From positions 4,340,001-4,404,000 of the forward strand of contig CM073193.1 in NCBI GenBank assembly GCA_037042915.1: a stretch of 64,000 nt of DNA. Reading direction: 5' to 3'. This document shows, in pieces, positions 45,673 to 54,595 of this stretch. Source of the stretch: Auricularia sp. M13 (taxonomy: Eukaryota > Basidiomycota > Agaricomycetes > Auriculariales > Auriculariaceae). A program made the position numbers and the translations under genes. Below the pieces are notes generated by a model. The model searched no databases, had not been told where the DNA came from, and saw only the letters and a program-made list of their open reading frames with translations. The stretch's first letter is position 1; each line of letters begins with the position of its first letter.

Positions 45673-46180
45673 GCGCTACTCGGGCGCCGGATGCGAAGTC
45701 CTAACTAAGCGTGGTGCAGCGTCATCGGAAGATGACTCATCGTGCCAGCATCCAAGCAACACGTGGCGGTGTCTGCCGGCGCCTTGAGGGCCGAGACATA
45801 AGGCTGCGAGCGGAGCGCTAAATGTCCGCCTGCCCTCTGCCCATTGCAACCACCACGCCCCACGATCGTCCAGGGGCCAGCGTCACTGTCACGCGTATGC
45901 CCATTCACACCCGCGCCTTTTCGCGACTTCTAAGAAGTCGTTATGAAGGCAGCGACGAAATTATAGCCTCGCCCGCCTCACGTCGCGCTCGATGACCTGC
46001 TCGATCCTGGGAGTAGCCAATACGAGTACGCGCCCCGTTTCATTCAACCTGTCCCGCCAGGCTCACAGCAGCACGCAATCTAGGAGAGCCATGATCGTCT
46101 GGCCGACGGCAGGCCACTTAAGTAGACGGCGACTCTGAGCTCAACTACGCTGCCCAAAATCCAAGCCATTCCTGCCTACA
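45673..46180. other. LINE segment upstream of ORF1
   Basis: No supported frame. ccacttaagtagacggcgac and gagctcaactacgctgccc precede the ORF1 ATG and look like a leader. Confidence 0.4.
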
Positions 46181-48331
46181 ATGGCGCTCGGTGCGCAATT
46201 TCGCAATCGTTATGCGCCACTCGTGTCTTACTCGGACGACGCAGACGACGACCGTGACCAGTACTCGCCCACCGAGCCCGGTTTGCCGCCCGACTTCGAC
46301 AGTCCCGTCATCCCGCTCGCTCTCGAAACGACTACTGGCGCCTCAATCGTCCCAGGATCGCCGTCAACGATCGCCAACGCAAGCTCGAACTTCTCGCCAG
46401 CCCGCCCTGCTACAACTAGGTCGGCGGAAGATGCGGCGACCCCAGGTGACCGTGAGCGCCAACGTGCTCTGCAACAAGACCGCTGGGCACGTCGCCGGGC
46501 ATCCATCGAGAGCCATGGTCCAAACGACCAGGACGCCCAGCCCGCCCTCCGGCCTAGTCCCAGACCCGCGGCCCTGGCGGCCCATCACGCTGCAGTCGAG
46601 GTCCCTGACGAGCCGGTCGTCGTGGTGCGCAGGAGACTGTCGGATACGCAAAATCAATCTTCGCCCTGGGTGTACGAGCTACTCGACCGCGACGTGACGC
46701 AGGCGCAGCCGCAACAGGTCCAGCCACAACAGCCTGCACGCCCCGTCGCTGGGCGCGCGCGCCACTCGCGCAGCGGGGTATGTTCGACGAGCAGGTCGAG
46801 AGCGTCACTGATGACCACCCCAGGCTGCGCCTCTGGCCGCAAGTCAGGCCTTGATCAATGATCTGTTCTCGCCCAGGCACGACGCGCTGCGACAGCCTGC
46901 GCCGGACGTCATAGCATCTGTCTACGAGAGACCCGACCGGGCCCCATCCCCGTCCCCGCAGACTCGCCGCCCTTCCCGCCAGGCCCCTCTCGTCCCACCT
47001 CCATCTGCACCGCGGCTTCCTGCCAGGGCCCAAGGCGCACGCCCTGCGCCAAGTCACTCTAGCGCACCTCGCGCCGCCCAGCCAGCACAGGAGGCTCATG
47101 CCGTGCCAGCCTCGGCCCAAGAAGACGCCATGGAGATCGATGGCGACGAGGACGAGATCTTCAGCATCCCAGCCGCTCAGCCCCCACGCGTCGAGGTCTA
47201 CGACGACGAGGACGAACTGGAATATGCCAGCGATGCACCAGCGCCATATGTCAGCAGTGGCAGCGAGAGCGATGCAGAATCTGAAGACGACGAGAACACG
47301 CAACCCGACCCGGCCTTTTCGCAGAGCGAAGTTCCCATCGTCCAGAGCAGCAACAACCACCCCATTGACGGCATGCCACCGAACGGCCACCTCGTCGGCA
47401 TTGGCCCAGGCCAACGACAGGCATGGCGCGCGCACCGGGGACCCAAGGCCATCGTTTTCTGCGACGAAGTAGACGGCAAGGACCCATCTACGATGAACGA
47501 CGTCGTAGCTACGAGGAAGATCGCAAGGAACCTCAAGCTTGCGTTCCCAGGCAGCAACCCGGAGGTCTCCAAGGCCAACCAGGACCCGTCGTCGAGCGTG
47601 AAGATGCGCAAGAACACCTTCCTCGTCAAGAACCTCCTGCACGCCCAGATCCTCGCCCTTCGCCGCCGCCGTCACATCATTGTCGGCACCGCGAAGATGA
47701 CCGTCTTCAAGTACAAATTACGCGGTACCAAGTTCATCGCCACGGTGACGAACACGGACCAGTCCGCGGAAGGAGTACACCGCAATGCGCTCGCCAAGTG
47801 GCGCGCAAGCTCTAGCGCGAGCATGGTCATCGAGAAGTACGTTTGCCGACGTACCACCTGTACGACCCCTTCTCGCCCTAACTCGAGTGCAGGCACGCGC
47901 GAAAAATTAAGCAGCCCGCCGGCCCTATACGCGACCAGATCTTCCAGTCCCTGAAGGTCTCGATGCTCAGCCAAACGATGGATAAAGAGGAAGACATTCC
48001 CGAGTACAATCTCTACCTCGACATGCACATTCTCCCGCCGACCGTCCAGGCCGAACTCCGGCACGCCCTCCGCTCTATCCCGCTCACGGACCACTTCGCA
48101 GGACGCGGCAACATTGTCGCACCACCATACTTCTGCCAGCACTGCCAGAGCTCCAGCCACACGAAAGGCCACTGCAAGACGAAGGATATGGAGGGCTGGC
48201 ACCCGCCGCCGCCGCCGCCTGGCGCACAGCAGGACGACGTCAAGACCAGCTCGTCGACGCGCGGCAGCGCTGCAGCTCGCGGATCCGGGGCGACTCGCGG
48301 CGGATATAGGGGCCGCGGCCGCGGGCTCTGA
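46181..48331 (+). CDS. LINE ORF1 (gag-like, zinc knuckle) with two apparent introns
   Basis: Starts MALGAQFRNRYAPLVSY. Continuous reading needs two introns: 46778-46847 (GTATGT..GTCAG, 70 nt) and 47837-47892 (GTACGT..CTAAC..GTGCAG, 56 nt). Exons 46181-46777, 46848-47836 and 47893-48331 then sum to 2025 nt, 674 residues in one frame. The N-terminal half is Pro/Ala/Gln-rich and disordered, with an acidic centre (EIDGDEDEIFSIP). A structured domain follows (GPKAIVFCDEVDGKD, VTNTDQSAEGVHRNALAKW). Near 48135 there is a knuckle CQHCQSSSHTKGHC (CX2CX4HX4C) and GW, then an Arg/Gly-rich end (GYRGRGRGL). Such ORF1 proteins coat LINE RNA. Introns in the sense strand of a retroelement are unexpected. Confidence 0.75.
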
Positions 48332-48812
48332 GGGCAGACACCGCCCCGCCCGCTTATTCCATCTTGGACAAATACACGACGCGCGACTGCGCGCCCCTTC
48401 CCCCCCACCATTCCTCCCTCTCTTGCTACCGACGTCTTGCCCCTCCCCTCGCCGCAGACGCATATTCTCTTGTGCCCATTTCTTGTCTCAAGATTCCCCC
48501 CTGCGCAGGGCTCCGACCTCAGTCTTGTATGCACATTCAACCTTGATGATCCGCAGCCTTCCCATCTCTACCCGCGCCCTCTCCAGCCGTCCCCCCACGT
48601 GAACCTCTAGCTAGAGCGTGCCTGCAATCCCAGCCCGTTCTGCCACTGGCGCTAAGGGCTCAACCGGGAGCCATGCCGACGAGCTACGCGCAACCTCGCC
48701 ACAAGCCAGCGCATGAGAATGCCCAACATACTGCCTGTCAGGAAAGCTTTCTCATTAACAGCGGCGGTCTATTTAGACCCAGGGAGTGCCGCGCAGAGAT
48801 GCTTAAGCCAAG
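48332..48812 (+). other. LINE ORF1-ORF2 spacer
   Basis: Pyrimidine-rich (cccttcccccccaccattcc). A frame starting at 48713 runs through the beginning of ORF2 in another phase. Confidence 0.4.
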
Positions 48813-51800
48813 GTGAAAAGTTTATGTCCGGACATAGACATAGTAACCACCAGCATATCCCTCCGTGCTTGGCGGTATCCAAGCTGTGCAGAATCGGCGC
48901 ACTGGCCGGTCTCTGCAAGAATCACAGTGCAACCCGACACTCAAATCATTGACAACACTCTTACGGTGACAAATGAACGGCAGGATTATACGCCCTCTGC
49001 CTCTCGAGTTGCCGGAATTGCCCCCATTGTCCGGCAAGTCTATGACGGAGCAGAGGATCACGGAAATGGGAACACGCACTTGCAGTCGCAGGTACCGGAA
49101 AATAGGCGGACGTCGAACGTCGCGGTGTTACACGAGGACACCCTAGAAACTGGTAGTGTAGCGTCACGGGATGATCCTGTCGGGGACTTCAACGTAAGAT
49201 CCAGGCTCTCGGACGATAATGGAGATGAAATCCCGGACGCTTGGAGTGAATGGCAGTGGTCATCTCGTGAACACTCCCCTCGCTCGGCCTCCCCAGCGGC
49301 TTCGACGCTGCCGCGAACGGAGGCGAGCGAACAAAATGACGCCGATAGCGTCAGGAATGCGAGCCTGCACTCCAAAAAGAAAACTCGTGCATATTTACGC
49401 ATCGCCTCGGAAAATATGAAAGGGCGAGGCGCACAAACCGTTTCTGGTAGTCTTAAATGGAAGAAAATCGCGCACGATATGCGTGCACATAAAATCGGCA
49501 TCATGGCACTCCAAGAAACGCATCTGTCCGAAGATCACGTGGATAGTCTCAATATGTTCTACGACCATCTGCACGTGACGAATACCGCTTTGCCCGAAAA
49601 TCCAACAGGCGCAGGAGGCGTAGCGCTAGTGTTCAATAAAATGCTCACGAATCATAAGTCCGTGCAGACGCATGTCCTTATTCCCGGTCGCGCTCTGCTC
49701 TGCACCTTGGAATGGCATAGAGACGACAAACTTACAATTCTGGCAGTATACGCGCCCACAACCCAATCTGATAATTACAGTATGTGGACTGTCATCGAAC
49801 GGAAATTAAGACAGGCTCGAAACGGTTTTCCGCGCCCCGAAATAATGTTAGGCGACTTGAACTTCGTCGAAGATCCAGTGGATCGCTTCCCGGCGAAACT
49901 CTCGCGCCTCGATGCCCCAGAAAGCTTCTCGAGCCTAAAGAGATACTTGAGGCTTGTTGATGGATGGCGGGAGACTCACCCTAACACTGTGGAATGGACG
50001 TGGCGCAACCCAGCAAGAACTGCGATGTCACGGATAGACAGAGTGTATCTGTCGCGTGCACTGAACCAAGCCAGCAGGAACTGGTCAATAATGATCACAG
50101 ACCTTAACAGCGACGACCATAGCCGAGTGCAAGTGGAAATCACCAATCTAAAGATGCCAGAGGTTGGAAAAGGACGATGGACGATGGCAGAGTCACTGGT
50201 GAGGGAAGGCAAATTCATGAACCGAGTGAACAAGCTCGGGCTCGAGGCGCTGCGGAAGTTGGTAATGATTCGCAGAGTCGGTAGAACTGAGGCTGAGAAC
50301 CCGCAGACTATATGGACGCAGCTGAAATCAGACATCGTAGCCGCAGCGAAGCAGAGATCCAAGGAATTGGCCGGAACAAGGCGCGCCCTGCTCGACAGGT
50401 CATATAAGGATAGAGAAAGAGCTTTCGAAGACCTGCGCCAGGCATTTTTTGACGAAGACCGCACGTCGGCACAGGCAGCCATTGCACAGGCAGAGGAGTC
50501 CATAGCGAAGCTGAAGCATGACTCGCACACGCGGATTTTCGAAACGCGAGCAGCAAGGACTTGGGCGGAGGCGGAAACTATGTCCAAATCTTGGTTTAGA
50601 TGGACAAAACAGAACGCCCCGCGGGATACAATGCTACAGCTAAAAATCCCGGACAGTGATCCCCCAGCCTATGAAATCAACTCACGCAGGATGGCGAAGC
50701 TGGCTGGTGCGTACCATGACGGTATCCAGGCACGTGACCTAGTGGACCTTGAGAATGCGCGCCCCGCAGCCATCGAAGAGGTCCTGGCAAATATCCGCCC
50801 AGGCCTAAGCCCCGTGGACCGCGCGGACTTTGAAAAAAGGATCACCTATGAGGAAGTAATAGACGCACTACAACTCGCCCTCAACGGACGGGCGACTGGC
50901 CTGGATGGGCTGCCATATGAGCTCTGGAAGACCCTACACCGCTTCCATGAAATGACGCGCACGAAAGAGAACAGTTGGTTCGATATCGCCAGCATCTTCA
51001 CGGACCTTTTCAACGACATTGAATCCTTTGGCCTCGCCCCGAATTCGACATTCTCGGAGGGCTGGTTGTGTCCTCTCTACAAAAAAGGAGATCGCACCGA
51101 TATAGCTAATTATCGGCCCATCACCCTACTGAACACAGATTATAAGCTGCTAACTAAGATTCTGGCCAACAGAGTGGCAAAAATCGCCCCTACTCTAATT
51201 CATGTATCACAAGCCGGGTTCGTTCGTGGAAGAAGCATAACTAATCAAACGAAGATTTCGTCCCTGATTATCGATTACGCGGAAGCAAGGGAGGAAAATG
51301 GTGCGATCGTTGCGCTCGATCAGGAGAAAGCGTACGACCGTATCCGACATGATTACCTTTTCGCGGTTTTGGCCAAGTACGGCTTCCCAGAGTCCTTCAG
51401 TCGAATAATAAAGTCCTTATATACAGGTGCAAGCACGTCAGTCATGATAAATGGCATCCTTAGCCCGAAATTTACAGTGACTAGAGGGGTTCGCCAGGGC
51501 GACCCACTCTCTTGCCTCCTTTTCAACCTGGCCATCGAGCCGCTACCAGCAATGATGAGAAACTCTCCACTTAGAGGCTACCAGATACCAGGAATAGCCC
51601 ATAAACTGATTGCGACACTGTATGCCGATGACACTACAGTATACCTATCCGAGGCTGATTCGTTCGACACCCTTGCGGTCATCATGGACAAATGGTGCTA
51701 CGCGTCAGGGGCTAAATTCAATGTGACAAAAACGGAAATTATTCCGCTGGGCGTAAAGGAGTACAGACAGCAAGTGCTGATGACACGATCGCTGTCTCCA

Positions 51801-54266
51801 GGCGATAGGCCATTCCCTCAGGGCGCACGAATAGCACCTGACGGGGAAGCCACACGCATCCTGGGAACGTGGCCTGGTAATGGCATCAGAGTTGCGACGG
51901 CCTGGACACAAATTACTGACCGTATTGAAGACCGTCTGGACAAGTGGGACAAGAAGAGGCCGTCCTTAAATGGGCGAAGCATTCTGTCCAATGTCATAAT
52001 AGGAGGCCTGACACAGTACTTGACTGCGGCCCAAGGAATGCCAACACGCGTCGAAAAGTTGCTAGATAAAATCGCGCTACGTTTTTTCTGGGGATCCACA
52101 CGCCGTCACCCAGTCAATATGGAAACGGTACGTAGAGCGAAATCTGACGGTGGTGCGAATCTGCTGCATATAGAAGAGCGCAATGAAGCGCAGTACCTCA
52201 CCTGGCTGGGAATGTACCTAGCACTGAGCGGCGAACGTCCGGAATGGGCTTTCATCGCCGACCAACTCTTCCAGTCTGCGATGACAGCTAAGGACAAGAA
52301 AAAGATACCGCTGGAGGCGCGCGTCAATCCTTTCTGCCAAAATTGGAACCCAAACAAGAGGAAGCTTCCGTTTATACTGCAACAAATGCTCAGGGTCGCG
52401 CGTAAATATCACGTGGTCGCAGACGCGCCCGAGATTCACCCATCAGTAAAGGAAAGCATGCCGGTCTGGGCCCACCCTGCACTAGTACACCCAGATATCC
52501 TCTCGAAGAACACGCCGAGAGTGCGCTGCCTTAAGCTCTCGCACGCGGTCCGCACTTTAGAAGATCTGGAAGAATTAGCTGAATTGGATGATCTTACCCA
52601 CGAAGATGAGACCATATGCGCGTGTGAGGACTGTATCACAGACAGAACGGAAGGCTGCCGCAAGCCGTACAAGTGCAGGGAATTCGCGAGCGATATTCTC
52701 GGAGACATTGCTGGGAAATGGAATATATCCTCTGTAGCTCAGCCAGTGGACAATACCCTGTGGGAGCTCTTCGATCAAGACCGGGCCCATGCAGTCCCAA
52801 GCAAAGAGCTAGTCGTTTTCGACCAAACGCTGCACGATGGAGCGTTGCTGTCCGACTATTACAGGGCTTTCGCAGATACTCTTGCACTCAAATCCCAGCC
52901 AGCTGCAATCATACCTCTCCAAGAACAGCCATATCATCCGCATGCCGTGCCTGGCAAACCAGCAATCCATGCGATTGTCTGCGGAGCCTTGTACATGGGA
53001 GATACGGACGAAGCGAGCGGTGGTTTCGCGGCCCACTTCCCAGACGGCGAAGCCGCTGACGCGGTCGGTCGATGTCCGGGCGATCTACAGTCGTATATCC
53101 GGAGCACGGCGATCGCGATCTTCATGGCAGTACGAGCTGCACCGCAAGATGCACCACTGCACCTCATCCTGATCAACCAGCAAGCTGTAACGGTTTTGAC
53201 AACGCGTCTGGCGTATCACGAATCCAGGGGCTGGATGGATATGCCAAAAGATGCGGATGCGCTAAGAGCGGCCGTGTCAGCGCTGCGTGCACGTGGAGCC
53301 GAAACGACCTTCACGTACATTGGAAAACGGCGAACTAGGAAATGGCCCGAAGTATTCGAGACGAAGAAAATGGCGACTGTCGCAGCAGAGCTAGGCCCCG
53401 ATGTCGACATAGAGCTCTGTGCCACGGCTGCCTTCGACAAACCGGGCCTCAAATTGAAGTCCATAAAGCAATGGCTCGCGCATCGCGCTATTAAAGCGTC
53501 CAAGATGATTTCGCCCACTCTGCGGCGCGCCACAGAAGACAACCTACAGAAAGTCAAAAACGACATCAGAGAGCAATGTGGGAGCGCGCCGACTTCGGCG
53601 CAAATTTGGGATGGTTTGAAGTCCCGGGACCTCTCTAGGAGCGTGCGCAATTTCCTGTGGAAGAGCCTGCACGGCACACACAAAATTGGGGATTACTTCA
53701 GCAAAATGCCTGAGCCCTGGAAGTCATACGAAATGTGCCCGACGTGCGAGAAGATCGAGACGCTGGAACATGTTCTACTCGAGTGCCCGGACTCCGGACA
53801 GAGCACCGTCTGGGGCCTAGTGCGTCTTTTCCTACGAGGCAAGCTGATAGAGCTGGATCTGAACATTGGCCTCATCCTGGGGTGTTCGAACGTCAGATTA
53901 GGATACCTCGGATCGGACAGGAATAGAAGTGTGGAAAGAGCCTACCGAATTGTAGTCTCAGAGTCTGCTTTCCTGATATGGAAAATACGGTGTGAGAAGC
54001 GCATAGAGCACGCCGAAGACCCAGACTGGGCGCTCACCAAGGACGAAGTATGCGCGAGGTGGAAGAAGACAATTAAACTCCGCCTTCAGCAAGATAAGAT
54101 ACTGGCATGCCGGCGACGCGGGCCTCGCCGGAGTCGATATATATGGATGGTGCGGAAAACTTGGCAGGATTTCCGTAACCCCCAAAACTTTCAAAACTAC
54201 AATACACCCAGAGGACCCGGAGTTTTAGTGGGTACGGGGGAGAGCAACCGTGAAGGTGTAGGTTGA
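48813..54266 (+). CDS. LINE ORF2: AP-endonuclease, reverse transcriptase, RNase H-like, zf-RVT
   Basis: An uninterrupted 1,817-codon frame. It opens at a GTG; the first in-frame ATG I see lies only at SENMKGRG (about residue 200), where the endonuclease begins. Endonuclease motifs are MALQETHL, VYAPT, MLGDLNFVEDP, SRIDRVYLS and DLNSDDHSR. RT motifs are YRPITLLNTDYKLLTKILA, QAGFVRGRSI, VALDQEKAYDRI, GVRQGDPLSCLLFNLAIEPL and the catalytic YADDTTVYL near residue 937. A region near residues 1390-1520 is RNase H-like in layout, but its acidic catalytic residues are not evident. The C-terminal CPTCEKIETLEHVLLEC matches the zf-RVT finger. With no frame break, this copy may still be active. Confidence 0.95.
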   Translation: MKSLCPDIDIVTTSISLRAWRYPSCAESAHWPVSARITVQPDTQIIDNTLTVTNERQDYTPSASRVAGIAPIVRQVYDGAEDHGNGNTHLQSQVPENRRTSNVAVLHEDTLETGSVASRDDPVGDFNVRSRLSDDNGDEIPDAWSEWQWSSREHSPRSASPAASTLPRTEASEQNDADSVRNASLHSKKKTRAYLRIASENMKGRGAQTVSGSLKWKKIAHDMRAHKIGIMALQETHLSEDHVDSLNMFYDHLHVTNTALPENPTGAGGVALVFNKMLTNHKSVQTHVLIPGRALLCTLEWHRDDKLTILAVYAPTTQSDNYSMWTVIERKLRQARNGFPRPEIMLGDLNFVEDPVDRFPAKLSRLDAPESFSSLKRYLRLVDGWRETHPNTVEWTWRNPARTAMSRIDRVYLSRALNQASRNWSIMITDLNSDDHSRVQVEITNLKMPEVGKGRWTMAESLVREGKFMNRVNKLGLEALRKLVMIRRVGRTEAENPQTIWTQLKSDIVAAAKQRSKELAGTRRALLDRSYKDRERAFEDLRQAFFDEDRTSAQAAIAQAEESIAKLKHDSHTRIFETRAARTWAEAETMSKSWFRWTKQNAPRDTMLQLKIPDSDPPAYEINSRRMAKLAGAYHDGIQARDLVDLENARPAAIEEVLANIRPGLSPVDRADFEKRITYEEVIDALQLALNGRATGLDGLPYELWKTLHRFHEMTRTKENSWFDIASIFTDLFNDIESFGLAPNSTFSEGWLCPLYKKGDRTDIANYRPITLLNTDYKLLTKILANRVAKIAPTLIHVSQAGFVRGRSITNQTKISSLIIDYAEAREENGAIVALDQEKAYDRIRHDYLFAVLAKYGFPESFSRIIKSLYTGASTSVMINGILSPKFTVTRGVRQGDPLSCLLFNLAIEPLPAMMRNSPLRGYQIPGIAHKLIATLYADDTTVYLSEADSFDTLAVIMDKWCYASGAKFNVTKTEIIPLGVKEYRQQVLMTRSLSPGDRPFPQGARIAPDGEATRILGTWPGNGIRVATAWTQITDRIEDRLDKWDKKRPSLNGRSILSNVIIGGLTQYLTAAQGMPTRVEKLLDKIALRFFWGSTRRHPVNMETVRRAKSDGGANLLHIEERNEAQYLTWLGMYLALSGERPEWAFIADQLFQSAMTAKDKKKIPLEARVNPFCQNWNPNKRKLPFILQQMLRVARKYHVVADAPEIHPSVKESMPVWAHPALVHPDILSKNTPRVRCLKLSHAVRTLEDLEELAELDDLTHEDETICACEDCITDRTEGCRKPYKCREFASDILGDIAGKWNISSVAQPVDNTLWELFDQDRAHAVPSKELVVFDQTLHDGALLSDYYRAFADTLALKSQPAAIIPLQEQPYHPHAVPGKPAIHAIVCGALYMGDTDEASGGFAAHFPDGEAADAVGRCPGDLQSYIRSTAIAIFMAVRAAPQDAPLHLILINQQAVTVLTTRLAYHESRGWMDMPKDADALRAAVSALRARGAETTFTYIGKRRTRKWPEVFETKKMATVAAELGPDVDIELCATAAFDKPGLKLKSIKQWLAHRAIKASKMISPTLRRATEDNLQKVKNDIREQCGSAPTSAQIWDGLKSRDLSRSVRNFLWKSLHGTHKIGDYFSKMPEPWKSYEMCPTCEKIETLEHVLLECPDSGQSTVWGLVRLFLRGKLIELDLNIGLILGCSNVRLGYLGSDRNRSVERAYRIVVSESAFLIWKIRCEKRIEHAEDPDWALTKDEVCARWKKTIKLRLQQDKILACRRRGPRRSRYIWMVRKTWQDFRNPQNFQNYNTPRGPGVLVGTGESNREGVG

Positions 54267-54455
54267 TCCCCAAGCCCCACACTACCCTACCAGGTGTGCT
54301 AAAGGCCATTTCTCCGGGCGGAGTCGTCCCCCCCTCCTCCAAAGTTCCCCAAGGCGGCGCGTCAACTGGACTGCGCCGTACCCCCCCTAGCGTCCCTAAC
54401 CGGACAAGGAGACCCACTCTGATCACTATGTGACCGAGTCCCTCCTGACGCTCCA

Positions 54456-54456
<1 letters not shown>

Positions 54457-54495
<39 letters not shown>
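54457..54495 (+). other. LINE poly-A tail
   Basis: 39 consecutive A residues immediately before the right target duplication. This length suggests a recent insertion. Confidence 0.95.
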
Positions 54496-54498
<3 letters not shown>

Positions 54499-54510
54499 AT
54501 CGATGGCACC
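54496..54510 (+). repeat. LINE target-site duplication, right
   Basis: gagatcgatggcacc, after which the EH2 exon 2 sequence resumes. Confidence 0.95.
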
Positions 54511-54587
54511 ACCATCCACTTTGTGCATGAGAAATCGGGGCACGAAGGGGCGATCCCACTCATCATCACGCACGGGTGGCCCGGTGC

Positions 54588-54595
54588 GTCGGACA
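54588..54595 (+). repeat. hAT target-site duplication, left
   Basis: GTCGGACA, matching 58784-58791. An 8-bp duplication is diagnostic of hAT elements. Confidence 0.93.

Larger units (their letters stand above)
35070..54495 (+). mobile_element. Tad1-like non-LTR retrotransposon (LINE), interrupted by a gypsy element
   Basis: Bounded by a 15-bp target duplication and ending in 39 A residues (54457-54495), so inserted by target-primed reverse transcription in the plus orientation. Excluding the nested gypsy (36779-45391) and one 5-bp duplication it is about 10.8 kb, which is long for this clade. It holds a possible upstream ORF0, ORF1 with a zinc knuckle (46181-48331), and ORF2 with endonuclease, reverse transcriptase and an RNase H-like region (48813-54266). 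Because it lies in an exon of EH2 it inactivates that gene. Confidence 0.93.
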
